DNA of 64,000 nt, from positions 1,736,001 through 1,800,000 of the forward strand of contig NZ_FUZZ01000001.1 of the NCBI RefSeq assembly GCF_900168065.1, read 5' to 3'. Below the pieces are notes generated by a model. It saw only the letters and a program-made list of their open reading frames with translations. It had not been told where the DNA came from and did not search any database. Source of the stretch: Chitinophaga ginsengisegetis. GTDB taxonomy: Bacteria; Bacteroidota; Bacteroidia; Chitinophagales; Chitinophagaceae. The translations under genes were made by a program, and so were the position numbers. Below, piece by piece: positions 27,014 through 36,269 of the stretch (positions are counted from its first letter, which is position 1; the number at the start of each line of letters is the position of its first letter).

Positions 27014-30000
27014 ATGAAACAATTTTCCACGGTGATTTTTAAAATGCCAGCATTGCGCCAAAAAATCATTTATGCCACCTTTGCCTTATTCATGGGAATA
27101 GTAATGCCCCTCCAAGCAAAAAATCCGGCAACGCTTAATTATCCTTCACCATCGCTCAAGGATGTACGTGGTAAGGTGTTGGAAGAGAATGGTGTGGGCG
27201 TACCCGGCGTGAGCATCAAAGTAAAGAATGCCAATAAGGCAACAACAACCGACGGTGACGGGAACTTCAGCATTAAGGGCATTCCCGACGATGCAGTGCT
27301 GATCGTTTCTTATATCGGCTATATTACCCAGGAAGTCAGTGTTACTTCCGCAGATATGCTGATTAAACTTGTTCCGCAAATTAAAAAGATAGACGAAGTA
27401 GTGGTGGTAGGTTATGGAACAACTAAAAAATCAGATCTGACCGGGGCGGTTGGTACCGTTAAAGCTGAAACGCTGCAGGAACGTCCGTCGTCCTCGTTGA
27501 ACCAGAGTTTATCCGGGCGTGTATCCGGGGTGAACGTATCTTCAAATTCAGGGAGGCCCGGTGGCAGAACCAATATCCGTATCCGTGGGTCCAGTTCCCT
27601 GAGCGTTTCCAATAACCCATTATATGTAATAGATGGTGTAATACTGAATCCTGTGGGTTTGAGGAATGGCAGTACGCCGATTGACTATATCAACCCCAAC
27701 GATATTGCTTCCATCGAAGTACTGAAGGATGCTTCTTCTACAGCGATCTATGGAGCCAGGGGCGCCAATGGTGTGATCCTTGTTACCACAAAAAGAGGTA
27801 CTTCAGCCGGAGGAAGGATCACCTATGATCCCGACTTCAGTATAGGCGTGTTGCCAAAGAAGCTGGAGCTGCTCAATGCAAAAGAGTTTCTGGCAGTAGA
27901 AGACCTGGCTTATGCAAACGCTCAAAAATATGATCCCGTAGGATGGGCAACGGGAACAAAATACACCGACCCCAAAACCAAACGTACCAATCCCAAACTA
28001 TTTGATTCACAGGGAAACCCTTTATATGATACAGATTGGCAGGATGAAGCATTCCAAAAAGCATTTACACAGAACCATCAACTTGGATTTACGGATGGTG
28101 ACGAAAAAAGAAGCATAGGCGCTTTTTTAAACTACCGTAGCCAGGATGGACTGGCACGTGGCTCCTGGCAGGACCGGTACGCCGGTCGCGTGGTGTACGA
28201 CAGCCAGATAAAAGACTGGTTAAAGGTTGGTGGTACAATGAGCTATACGGATCAGCGGGAAAAACAGGTGGACCAACTTGATGGAGGCGGTATCACCATG
28301 ATGCGCCAGGTATTGGAAGCCCTGCCTATTATCCCCGTAAGATATGCAGACGGATCGTGGGCCAGCAACAGGGATTATCCCGGCATGGAGGGCGGTGATA
28401 ATCCACTAAGGGTAGCTGCCGACAGGATTTCCATTCTGCATACACAAACCCTTCTTGGTAATATGTATACAAACATTCACCTGGCGCCTGGGCTGGAATT
28501 GAGATCGACTATTGGCGTCAATATCATTAATCAACGGGAAGATTATTTTGCTGCAAAAGGAATGCAATACATTTCAGACAACGGAAATGCGTTCATTAAT
28601 AATAACCGGTACAACTCCTGGCAGTTTGAGAACTACCTAACTTACAACAGGCAGTTTTCAAAAGTGCATGCTTTAAATGCTATGGCGGGAGTATCCTGGC
28701 AACATATTGACCGTTTTGAAAACCAGGCGAGTACAGAAGGCTTCACCGACTCGTACTATCAATACTACAATCTTGGTGCAGGCTCCAGTCCCCAGCCTCC
28801 GTCTTCCGTAGGAACGGCGAATGGATTGAACTCTTACTTTGGCCGTGTCAATTATGGCTTCCGCAACAAATATTTAGTCACCTTTACCGGCCGCCTGGAT
28901 GGATCTTCCAAATTCGGAACTGACAACCAGTTTGCTTTCTTCCCTTCTGCCGCCCTTGCCTGGAGAGTAACGGAAGAAGATTTCATGAAGAGCATCGCCG
29001 CTATATCCAACTTGAAAATCCGTGCCAGCTATGGCGCCACAGGCAACTCTGAAATACCCGCCTACAGGGCACTTGCGGGCATGGGAAATTATAGTGTAAT
29101 TTTCAACGGCGCACGCAATTCCGGCGTTGGTATTGACCGTATCGCCAATCCTGGTTTACAGTGGGAAAAAACAAAACAGGTCGACTTCGGACTTGAACTC
29201 GGTTTGTTCTCCAACAGGGTAAATCTCGAACTGGATCTATACCGCAGAAAAGTGGATGGCATGCTGCTGGATGCTCCCTTACCATACACCAGCGGACGTG
29301 ATAAAATTTTCTCCAATGTAGGAAGTATGGAAAATAAAGGAGTTGAATTTGGGATCAATACAACCAACATTAAAACCGATAATTTTTCCTGGAATACTAC
29401 CTTCAACATCTCCATCAATAAAAACAAAGTACTTGCTTTAGCCAATGGCGATATATCCTCCGGTAATGGTATCATCAGGGTGGGCGAACCTGTCGGCTCT
29501 TTCTTCGGAAGGGTGCATCTCGGCACCTGGAGCAGCAAAGAAGCTGACGAGGCAAAGAAATACAATATGCTCCCTGGTGATGTAAAATATAAAGATATCA
29601 ACAACGACGGTATCATAAATGATCTGGACCGGACCATCATCGGGAAAGGCATACCCGACGGGTATGGCACCTTTCTGAACACCTTTCAATATAAATCATG
29701 GTCACTGACAGTAGACCTGCAGTTTATGTATGGCAACGATGTATTGGACAGAAGCATACATTCGGCCGAAGACAGGCAAGGCATTGCCAATAGTTATAAA
29801 ACCGTGCTCAACGCCTGGACGGAAACAAACCAAAATACGCCTATAGCTCAAATACGTCCTATCAACGCGTATTACACCACTAATAACGACAGCCATAAAG
29901 TAACAGACGGTTCGTTTATCCGTGGCCGTAATTTACTACTGGCATATACGTTTCCCTCCACAACAGTTTCTTCTTTAAAACTCAGTCGCCTGAGGGTATA

Positions 30001-30151
30001 TGCTTCCGTGCAGAACTTCTTCCTGGTTACGAAGTACAAAGGATACGATCCTGAAGTTTCCAACTCCAGCTCTCCTTTTGATCAGGGCCTGACATTGTAC
30101 GATTATCCAAAGCCACGGGTATTTATGCTGGGGCTTAACGTAGGGTTATAA
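27014..30151 (+). CDS. SusC/RagA TonB-linked outer-membrane transporter without STN domain
   Basis: A 1045-residue transporter. Signal peptide to about 36, carboxypeptidase-regulatory domain (about 50-125, VRGKVLEENGVGVPGVSIKV), plug (about 130-260, VVVGYGTTKKSDLTGAVGTV, then GRVSGVNVSSNSGRPGG and NIRIRGSSSLSVSNNPLYV) and a barrel to the C-terminus. No STN domain is present, so unlike the first SusC in this window it should not signal through a FecR. Together with the SusD 27 bp downstream it would import a sugar or sugar-acid oligomer for the enzymes encoded just before it. Confidence 0.95.
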   Translation: MKQFSTVIFKMPALRQKIIYATFALFMGIVMPLQAKNPATLNYPSPSLKDVRGKVLEENGVGVPGVSIKVKNANKATTTDGDGNFSIKGIPDDAVLIVSYIGYITQEVSVTSADMLIKLVPQIKKIDEVVVVGYGTTKKSDLTGAVGTVKAETLQERPSSSLNQSLSGRVSGVNVSSNSGRPGGRTNIRIRGSSSLSVSNNPLYVIDGVILNPVGLRNGSTPIDYINPNDIASIEVLKDASSTAIYGARGANGVILVTTKRGTSAGGRITYDPDFSIGVLPKKLELLNAKEFLAVEDLAYANAQKYDPVGWATGTKYTDPKTKRTNPKLFDSQGNPLYDTDWQDEAFQKAFTQNHQLGFTDGDEKRSIGAFLNYRSQDGLARGSWQDRYAGRVVYDSQIKDWLKVGGTMSYTDQREKQVDQLDGGGITMMRQVLEALPIIPVRYADGSWASNRDYPGMEGGDNPLRVAADRISILHTQTLLGNMYTNIHLAPGLELRSTIGVNIINQREDYFAAKGMQYISDNGNAFINNNRYNSWQFENYLTYNRQFSKVHALNAMAGVSWQHIDRFENQASTEGFTDSYYQYYNLGAGSSPQPPSSVGTANGLNSYFGRVNYGFRNKYLVTFTGRLDGSSKFGTDNQFAFFPSAALAWRVTEEDFMKSIAAISNLKIRASYGATGNSEIPAYRALAGMGNYSVIFNGARNSGVGIDRIANPGLQWEKTKQVDFGLELGLFSNRVNLELDLYRRKVDGMLLDAPLPYTSGRDKIFSNVGSMENKGVEFGINTTNIKTDNFSWNTTFNISINKNKVLALANGDISSGNGIIRVGEPVGSFFGRVHLGTWSSKEADEAKKYNMLPGDVKYKDINNDGIINDLDRTIIGKGIPDGYGTFLNTFQYKSWSLTVDLQFMYGNDVLDRSIHSAEDRQGIANSYKTVLNAWTETNQNTPIAQIRPINAYYTTNNDSHKVTDGSFIRGRNLLLAYTFPSTTVSSLKLSRLRVYASVQNFFLVTKYKGYDPEVSNSSSPFDQGLTLYDYPKPRVFMLGLNVGL

Positions 30152-30178
30152 TACATAACAAACTTCAAACGAAAAACT

Positions 30179-31681
30179 ATGAAAGCAACAATAATAAGAT
30201 TCGGACTGCTGGTATTAACAACCGGTGCATTATGGATAACCGGTTGCCGGAAATTTTTAGATGAGACAGATCCCAGCAACTATACAGAGGATACTTATTT
30301 TACAAAACCCGAACATGCCAGGAGTTCCGTAAACGCCATCTATGCCAGTTTACGGGATCCTATGGACGGTGGTTTCAACGGCGCACCCTGGACCATGACA
30401 GAATTTGCCACCGGGCAGGCCGCTACTGATCTTGGACAGGCCGTTAACAGCTACTTTATAAAAGACCTGCACAATACAGCAGATAACACATATGGAGAGA
30501 ATTACTGGAAAAATTATTACAAGGGCATCAGTAATGCGAATCTATCCATCGCAAAAATACCAGGCATTAACATGGATGCCGCAGAAGCCAAAAGCCTGTT
30601 AGGCGAGGCTCACTTTTTACGGGCCTGGTATTATTTCAACCTGGTACAAATGTTTGGTAATATTCCTTTAATTACTGAGCCTGTTGATTTAAAGTCGGAA
30701 CAGTTAAGGCCCATGCAGGCAGCCCCGGAAGATGTTTACAAATTAATTGTGGATGATTTAACAGCAGCAGAGAACGCCGGGTTACCCTGGAGAGATGCCA
30801 GTGGAAAAGTAAGTTTGGGCGCCGTAAAATCATTGCTGGCAAAAGTGTATCTCACGATGGCCGGCTATCCTTTACAAAAAGGAGCTCCCTACTTTGACCT
30901 GGCAGCAAAAAAAGCAGGGGAAGTATTGGATTCAAAACAGTTCAAGCTATTTGACACTTACGGTGATTTGCATAATCCGGCAAAGAAAAATATAGAAGAG
31001 AACATTTTTATGATCCAATATAAAACACAGGTCATTCCAGGCCCCTGGCAGTCGCTCATTATTCCTTACAACAAGAATATCTCCGCCTATTCTGCTGAAA
31101 CAGGAGGCATTTATGCAACGGCCGATTTTGTAAAATCGTATGATGCTGCAGACCTGCGCGCCAAAGAAGGTCAGTTCTTTTTTACCGAATTCACCAACCA
31201 GGACAACAGAAACCTGAAGGTAAACCTGGGCGGTTATTTTATATATAAGCTTTTTGATGTGACGGCACAAACCACCACTGCCAACAGTGATCTTAACTGG
31301 TCGTTGATCCGTTACGCCGATATATTACTGGTGTACGCCGAAGCAGCCAATGAAGTAAGCGGGCCGGGCGCAAAAGTGTATGACGCGGTTAACCAGGTAC
31401 GTACAAGAGCAAAATTACCGGCACTGGCGGGGTTATCTAAAGACCAATTGCGGGAGTCCATCTGGCGGGAACGTTGGTATGAGCTGTGTTTTGAAAACGT
31501 CACCTGGTTCGATATGGTACGTCTTCGTAAAGCATTTAACGTAAGTACCAAAGGCTTTGATAATTATGTAGGTCATAAGTTTTCTTACGGGCCCGTTCTA
31601 ACGGAAAGAGAACTTTTATTTCCGATACCAAGTACGGAATTGAGAAATAACCCCAATCTGATACCTACAAAAGGATATTAG
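30179..31681 (+). CDS. RagB/SusD family nutrient-binding lipoprotein
   Basis: A 500-residue surface lipoprotein, partner of the SusC encoded 27 bp upstream. Lipobox WITGC at about 23, then KFLDETDPSNYTEDTYF, the typical SusD N-terminus. The TPR-bearing core shows SLLGEAHFLRAWYYFNLVQMFGNIPL (about 140-165), the signature of the RagB/SusD family, and the C-terminus has LRESIWRERWYELCFENVTWFDMVR and NPNLIPTKGY, also typical. A strong intrinsic terminator follows 75 bp after the stop, closing the operon. Confidence 0.95.
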   Translation: MKATIIRFGLLVLTTGALWITGCRKFLDETDPSNYTEDTYFTKPEHARSSVNAIYASLRDPMDGGFNGAPWTMTEFATGQAATDLGQAVNSYFIKDLHNTADNTYGENYWKNYYKGISNANLSIAKIPGINMDAAEAKSLLGEAHFLRAWYYFNLVQMFGNIPLITEPVDLKSEQLRPMQAAPEDVYKLIVDDLTAAENAGLPWRDASGKVSLGAVKSLLAKVYLTMAGYPLQKGAPYFDLAAKKAGEVLDSKQFKLFDTYGDLHNPAKKNIEENIFMIQYKTQVIPGPWQSLIIPYNKNISAYSAETGGIYATADFVKSYDAADLRAKEGQFFFTEFTNQDNRNLKVNLGGYFIYKLFDVTAQTTTANSDLNWSLIRYADILLVYAEAANEVSGPGAKVYDAVNQVRTRAKLPALAGLSKDQLRESIWRERWYELCFENVTWFDMVRLRKAFNVSTKGFDNYVGHKFSYGPVLTERELLFPIPSTELRNNPNLIPTKGY

Positions 31682-31755
31682 TTTGAAGGTGCAAATAGTT
31701 TGACTAATTTATATTTCATCTTTCTAATCATAAAATGCTTAGCGATTAAATTAAA

Positions 31756-31797
31756 AGAGGCTTGAAGTCAATGATCTTCAAGCCTCTTACTTTTTTT
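31756..31797 (+). terminator. Intrinsic terminator after SusD
   Basis: A perfect 12-bp stem, AGAGGCTTGAAG (31756-31767) with CTTCAAGCCTCT (31776-31787), closes an 8-base loop and is followed by TAC and seven T. It ends the sugar-acid/SusCD transcript. Confidence 0.9.
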
Positions 31798-32070
31798 GAG
31801 TGAACCTATGGAATCCGGGTAATTACCTGAACTGTCCGATTCTGTCTAATATCGTGTATATCCCCTCCTTTCTTCTTCTCAAAAAAAAATTTTTATTTTA
31901 AATGATTTTTATACCTTAGAGTACGTTGAATATGACCAGAATCTAACCCCGGATTGTGTTAATGCCCTATAGTTTCCTGGCCTTATATATAAAATTTTAA
32001 CCTCATCAGACACAAGATTTATCCCTTAGGCATTGTTATGCAATTTTTCTATGCTCTATAACCAGGAGTT
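31798..32070. other. AT-rich gap after the terminator, no gene seen
   Basis: Together with the terminator this forms a 389-bp gap between SusD and the membrane protein gene. It contains a run of nine A followed by T-rich sequence (near 31880) and no open frame, RNA gene or clear TAnnTTTG box. The only feature near the next start is an AGGAG sequence at about 32063, five bases before the ATG, unusual because Bacteroidota seldom rely on such sites. Confidence 0.4.
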
Positions 32071-33210
32071 ATGTTTAATAGTATTGCCTTAGATGTAGTC
32101 ATAGGACTTACATTCGTTTTCCTCTTATACAGTTTGTTCGCTTCCATCCTTCAGGAAATAATAGCGAAGTATCTACAATTGCGGGCGCTGATGCTGGGCA
32201 AAGCCATCAGGCGATTGCTGCAGGATAGTGATTTTACAAACAGAAGATCACTGGTAGGCCGTCTCTTCGCAGGAAGGAAAGCCCTAAACGAAAAACTGGA
32301 TTTTGTAAATCAATTTTATGAGTACCCCACTATCAAATACCTGGGAGAAGGATCCTTCTACAGGAGGCCCGCCTACATCAACGCCGGCACATATGCCGAA
32401 GTAATAGTAAGAATATTACGCGGACTGCAGTATACTGGCATAGAAAATCAGTTGGAACTGATAAAGCAAAATTTATCAGACCCTTTGGGGGTACCTGTCC
32501 GCAAAAAATTTGAGCCTCGCTCTGGCAGATTTGCGGATAGTATTAAAAAAAAGTTTTCAGATAAAGTAACTGTAGCTCTCCTCAAATCGCCCACGGACAT
32601 TGAACCTATCAGATTAAGTATAGATAGGGAAACAAAAACCATGTTAATGCAGATGGTTTATGAAAGTCATAATGACATAGATAAATTCAGGACCAAACTG
32701 GAAGACTCCTTTAATGAAATGATGGAACGTGCAGAAGGTTGGTATAAAAAGCAGACCAGACTGATATTGTTTCTGATTGGGCTATTCCTTGCAGTGTCAT
32801 TCAATGTAGACACGATTAAAATATCTACCATACTGATAAAGAATAAACAGGTCCGGGACCTGGTGGTGGAGAAAGCTATCGAGGGTAATAAATCACTCTC
32901 TAAAATTGTAAAGCGTCCTTCAACCGATACGGCCTACACGCAAGAACAGGTGGCAGATGTTACCAATAATATCGGACAGATTAATAACATACTGGGTGCT
33001 TCCTGGGGCGACTGGAACGGCTATACTATTCCTGGCTGGCTTGTTACCGCGCTGGCCATTTCGCTGGGAGCCACCTTCTGGTTTGATTTATTACAGCGAT
33101 TAATCAGCATACGGCAGGCTGGCATGAAGCCTGAAGAAAAACAGGACAAGAGTACTGATAAAACCACCACACCTAACATTGTTGAAAACAAAAAAATTCG
33201 TGTAGGATGA
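32071..33210 (+). CDS. Uncharacterised inner-membrane protein, first gene of a subtilase module
   Basis: A 379-residue protein. An N-terminal membrane segment (DVVIGLTFVFLLYSLFASILQEIIA, about 8-32) precedes a long soluble region (about 35-225) with basic and coiled-coil-like stretches. Two further membrane segments follow (about 232-250 LILFLIGLFLAVSF and about 325-348 WLVTALAISLGATFWFDLLQRLI). The C-terminus is charged. Similar proteins starting with this N-terminal segment occur in many bacteria as hypothetical proteins, but I recognise no named family. Its stop overlaps the subtilase start by 4 bp (ATGA), so the two products are probably made in fixed proportion and may act together at the membrane. 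Confidence 0.8.
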   Translation: MFNSIALDVVIGLTFVFLLYSLFASILQEIIAKYLQLRALMLGKAIRRLLQDSDFTNRRSLVGRLFAGRKALNEKLDFVNQFYEYPTIKYLGEGSFYRRPAYINAGTYAEVIVRILRGLQYTGIENQLELIKQNLSDPLGVPVRKKFEPRSGRFADSIKKKFSDKVTVALLKSPTDIEPIRLSIDRETKTMLMQMVYESHNDIDKFRTKLEDSFNEMMERAEGWYKKQTRLILFLIGLFLAVSFNVDTIKISTILIKNKQVRDLVVEKAIEGNKSLSKIVKRPSTDTAYTQEQVADVTNNIGQINNILGASWGDWNGYTIPGWLVTALAISLGATFWFDLLQRLISIRQAGMKPEEKQDKSTDKTTTPNIVENKKIRVG

Positions 33211-34292
33211 TTATTACTGCCAACAAACCCGTTAACACCCGTCTGGGCTTTCCTCATACCACTGCTACCAATCCTACATTCCTGGAGCCTGGCCACCAGC
33301 TGGATGTTGTACAAAAGGTATATGGAGAATTACTGGATGGGAACAACGAGTGGTTTTTAAGCAGGGAAGATGAGTACTACTGGAGCGGCGGCTTTCATAC
33401 CACGGCAGCAACCCTGTCGATGCCCGTAAAGAATATGTCGGATTTGTTTGATGAGTGGCGTATTGCGGATTTCTGGAAGCAGGGTATTACCGGCGCCGGC
33501 GTGAAAGTAGCGGTCATTGATGCCGGCTTTAATCCTGGTAATATTGCCATAAAACATGCTATCAATCCCGATGATATACCATCGTTACAATTTCCGGACA
33601 CCGGACACGGCACGTATATGTCTGCCATCATTTGTGGTAACGATGTAAAGGAAGGATACCTGGGAGTGGCGCCCGGGGTACAGCTGCACTTCGCGGAGAT
33701 TGATACAAATGATAACAGTTTTAACATCAATGACCTCATTTCAATCCTGCATGGCCTTGAAGGTTACGACATTGTTTCCATGAGTTTTAGTTTCAAAGGA
33801 GGGAATACCGGAGATACAGAGATCATAAGACAATTTGATGAAGTGACGAATAAATTTATAGATAACGGCAATGCGATTTTTGTGGCGGCAACAGGCAATA
33901 AAGCAGATGAAATGAATCCCTATTACCCTGCGGCCTATCCCCTGATAAATGCTGTTGCAGGCTCGGAATCCGATGGCAGCCACCTGCATGGATTAAGTAA
34001 TATATGGCAAGACGTGGAGTTGATTGCTCCCTTTCGCGGTTACTTCAATAAAGCTACGAAAAGTGAGTTTACCAATTATTTCAATACGGATAAGATTAAC
34101 GGCACCTCCTCTGCTACAGCCTTTACGGCAGGGCTGATAGCATTAATTAAATCTGCCCACTCCAGGCAGGGCAAGGTGTTTCGTAATGTTGATTTAACCC
34201 GTTTTCTGGAAGATGTACACGTTCAAACGGATTCCGCTTCCTTTAACCTGAAGAAAATTAATAAAGAGCAATTTTTTTCACTTCTAAAATAA
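33207..34292 (+). CDS. S8 family serine peptidase (subtilase) with SH3-like N-terminus, no signal peptide
   Basis: A 361-residue subtilisin-like protease. The catalytic triad is visible: Asp105 in VAVIDAGFNPG, His134 in DTGHGTYMSAII and Ser301 in NGTSSATAFTAG, with the oxyanion Asn231 in VAATGNKAD. Residues about 8-62 look like a bacterial SH3-like domain (PVNTRLGF, then FLEPGHQLDVVQKVYGE and NNEWFLSREDEYYWSGGF). There is no signal peptide and no recognisable propeptide, so it is probably cytoplasmic, which is unusual for subtilases. It sits between a membrane protein and a secreted protein in one operon. Possible roles are processing of a partner or a stress-triggered protease; neither is proven. 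Confidence 0.9.
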   Translation: MIITANKPVNTRLGFPHTTATNPTFLEPGHQLDVVQKVYGELLDGNNEWFLSREDEYYWSGGFHTTAATLSMPVKNMSDLFDEWRIADFWKQGITGAGVKVAVIDAGFNPGNIAIKHAINPDDIPSLQFPDTGHGTYMSAIICGNDVKEGYLGVAPGVQLHFAEIDTNDNSFNINDLISILHGLEGYDIVSMSFSFKGGNTGDTEIIRQFDEVTNKFIDNGNAIFVAATGNKADEMNPYYPAAYPLINAVAGSESDGSHLHGLSNIWQDVELIAPFRGYFNKATKSEFTNYFNTDKINGTSSATAFTAGLIALIKSAHSRQGKVFRNVDLTRFLEDVHVQTDSASFNLKKINKEQFFSLLK

Positions 34293-34296
34293 ATAT

Positions 34297-35367
34297 ATGA
34301 AACGATTAGTCCTGGTTTTATCCCTGATTTCATTGTATTATTTTACCTATGGACAAAATTACGTTGAACTTGATCTGAGTTCAAAGTCAGGCGACAAAAC
34401 AATTGGGTTAACAACACCCGGTGTTAAACTGATCAACATGTCTCTGCAAAATAAGTACCGTGTGAGAGTTACTGTCCAGCAAGAGAAAGGGAGCTCATCA
34501 CAATTTGGCGATGAGGCTGGCGCGGATTCATGCAACGAAGCTCATCCTAAAATTGTAAAGCTAATTACTTCTCTGCAGGCTGAAAAGGATGAAGTGAAGG
34601 TGGCTGAATGGATTACGTTAATCAATGATTCACTCAGCGATAAATCCCTCGGTAAGTGCAAAGACGACCTTCAGAAAGCTGCCGCCAAAGTAATTGAAAA
34701 AACCATGAAGGAATACTCTTTTGAATCTCTGACAGCGAACTTTTCGCTGAAGAAGAACCAGAATATTATTGTTACCGTGGATGCAGTGGATGATAAGGGA
34801 AACAACCTGGATAAACACTGGGAATTTATGCTAAGAACGCCCCGAAGTGTCAGTTACATAACGCATTTTGGCTTTACTTTTTCCCCCAACATTATAAAGG
34901 AACCTTCCCAGTATTTCAGTAAGGCAGCTGGTAAAAGTATATCAAGTCCTGACGTAGATTCATTTACCATCAAAAGAAGAAACAATAATGGCACCGATTT
35001 CTGGAAAGATCTGTCAATTACTGCCAACTTCTTAATGCCCATTAATTTGAACCGTAAACAGGAAGAACTGAACAATTTTAACCTGGCATGGTGTGCAGGT
35101 TTTGGCGTGAGTGGAGATGCACGTTTTACAGTGTTTACCGGTCCCTCAATGCTAGTATCTGATTGGGCCGCCCTTACTTTAGGTTTTGGCGCCAGCTATG
35201 CCTATAAGTTGAAAGGAGAATATGAAGAAGGTCAGGGATTATTGCAGAGTCTTGATTTTGATCAGCTGCATGAAAGAGGTATCAGGCCAACAGTTCTATT
35301 GTCTTTCAGTTTCAGGTTCTCGAGGGAACAGTTGGGAAAAGCTATCGAAAAAATAGGAGGCAAGTAA
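34297..35367 (+). CDS. Secreted protein, probable outer-membrane barrel, unknown
   Basis: A 356-residue protein with a signal peptide ending near YFTYGQN. The first 190 residues contain a Cys pair (ADSCNEAH, LGKCKDD) and a beta-rich domain. The C-terminal 170 residues show alternating polar and hydrophobic residues with aromatic ends (LSITANFLMPINL, LAWCAGFGVSGDARFTVFTGPSML, AALTLGFGASYAYKLKG, RPTVLLSFSFRF), consistent with a small membrane barrel. It was not recognised as a family. It starts 4 bp after the subtilase stop, so it is the third gene of that operon. A terminator follows at 35383. Confidence 0.75.
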   Translation: MKRLVLVLSLISLYYFTYGQNYVELDLSSKSGDKTIGLTTPGVKLINMSLQNKYRVRVTVQQEKGSSSQFGDEAGADSCNEAHPKIVKLITSLQAEKDEVKVAEWITLINDSLSDKSLGKCKDDLQKAAAKVIEKTMKEYSFESLTANFSLKKNQNIIVTVDAVDDKGNNLDKHWEFMLRTPRSVSYITHFGFTFSPNIIKEPSQYFSKAAGKSISSPDVDSFTIKRRNNNGTDFWKDLSITANFLMPINLNRKQEELNNFNLAWCAGFGVSGDARFTVFTGPSMLVSDWAALTLGFGASYAYKLKGEYEEGQGLLQSLDFDQLHERGIRPTVLLSFSFRFSREQLGKAIEKIGGK

Positions 35368-35382
35368 CCTCCTCACAGATAG

Positions 35383-35430
35383 AAAGGCTGGCTTAAAGCG
35401 TTCTCCTACTTTTGAGCCAGTCTTTCGTTA
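35383..35430 (+). terminator. Hairpin terminator after the subtilase module
   Basis: AAAGgCTGGCTtAAA pairs with TTTgAGCCAGtCTTT across a loop, with the stem spanning 35383-35425 and ending in TCTTTCG. The T-run is short, so termination may be partial. A small AGGAGG/CCTCCT stem also overlaps the preceding stop codon. Confidence 0.6.
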
Positions 35431-35572
35431 ACATCTATTGCCGCCGGTGTTAAAATACAATTCAGCCAGCAATAATCAGCTCTGCCGATTTAACAATAAA
35501 ATCTTACAGCATCCAATAATAAAATTCTAACTTAAATGCTCATTTGAAAACCTAACATTTAAATTTTAACCC

Positions 35573-36013
35573 ATGAGAAAAGCAATCTTTCTAAGCTTTC
35601 TGCCACTGCTGTTTTTATTACAGAGCTATGCAACCTCCACTTCCGGCAGAAATGATGAAATCAGCGGAACCCATTGCACTGTTCCCGGAAAATCCATTAA
35701 CAGCGCAGCCAACAACAAAATCCTGACGGAATTTAATGTCCGGATAACACTGGTAGACATTTATGGTGCGCCGGTTACCGGCGGCACCGGTTTACGCGGT
35801 TACTGGGCAAAAAATGTAGCAACCGGCGTGTACTATTACCCGGGTGGACAGGAAGACGAAGATAAATTTGATAACCTGCCGGCTGGTACCTACACCTTTG
35901 GCGCATATCCGGGCAACTGGGAAGGAGCGGTTTCCTCAACCGTTACGCTCAGCAGTGATGCAGTTGGACCGGATGGTTATATTGTTGTAACATTAACTTA
36001 TTGGGTGGAATAA
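35573..36013 (+). CDS. Small secreted beta-sandwich protein, unknown
   Basis: A 146-residue protein with a signal peptide (to about residue 20, LLQSYATS). The mature part (about 55-146) reads like a single carboxypeptidase-regulatory or Ig-like fold: VRITLVDIYGAPVTGGTGLRG, FDNLPAGTYTFGAYPGNW and GYIVVTLTYWVE. Such short lone domains are often extracellular or surface-attached. It is monocistronic, bounded by a terminator upstream and a very strong one downstream. No partner in the window is evident. Confidence 0.7.
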   Translation: MRKAIFLSFLPLLFLLQSYATSTSGRNDEISGTHCTVPGKSINSAANNKILTEFNVRITLVDIYGAPVTGGTGLRGYWAKNVATGVYYYPGGQEDEDKFDNLPAGTYTFGAYPGNWEGAVSSTVTLSSDAVGPDGYIVVTLTYWVE

Positions 36014-36024
36014 CCCAACGTAGA

Positions 36025-36066
36025 AGACAGGTTGTAAATCAAATGATTTACAACCTGTCTTTTTTT
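36025..36066 (+). terminator. Strong intrinsic terminator
   Basis: A perfect 16-bp stem, 36025-36040 pairing with 36045-36060, with an AAAT loop and a run of six T. It isolates the secreted-protein gene from the methyltransferase promoter that starts about 40 bp later. Confidence 0.95.
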
Positions 36067-36106
36067 ATGCCCTTCCCCAAAACAGAAACCGGTAACCCCG
36101 CCCCTC

Positions 36107-36177
36107 AAAAAGTGACTTTTTGCAATTTTTTAATTGAAAAGTATCAATTAAACCGAATCGATCTTCCGGTAACTTTG
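36107..36177 (+). promoter_or_regulatory. Crp/Fnr-type class II promoter of methyltransferase A
   Basis: A 20-bp perfect palindrome TAATTGA-N6-TCAATTA lies at 36131-36150 (centre 36140.5). The -7 box TAACTTTG is at 36170-36177, giving an inferred transcription start at 36182 and a palindrome centre at exactly -41.5. The -33 position reads TTA, not TTG, as expected for an activator-dependent promoter. The 52 bp from 36107 to 36158 match the methyltransferase C promoter (41055-41106, opposite strand) at 49 of 52 positions without gaps. The message would have a leader of about 88 bases. Confidence 0.75.
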
Positions 36178-36269
36178 CACCATTAATAACGCTCCCGGAA
36201 GGCATTTTTCCGGTTAACCTTTCTTTGCTAACCAGCAACCTGTTCTTTCTAAAATAGTCAGCAATAAAC

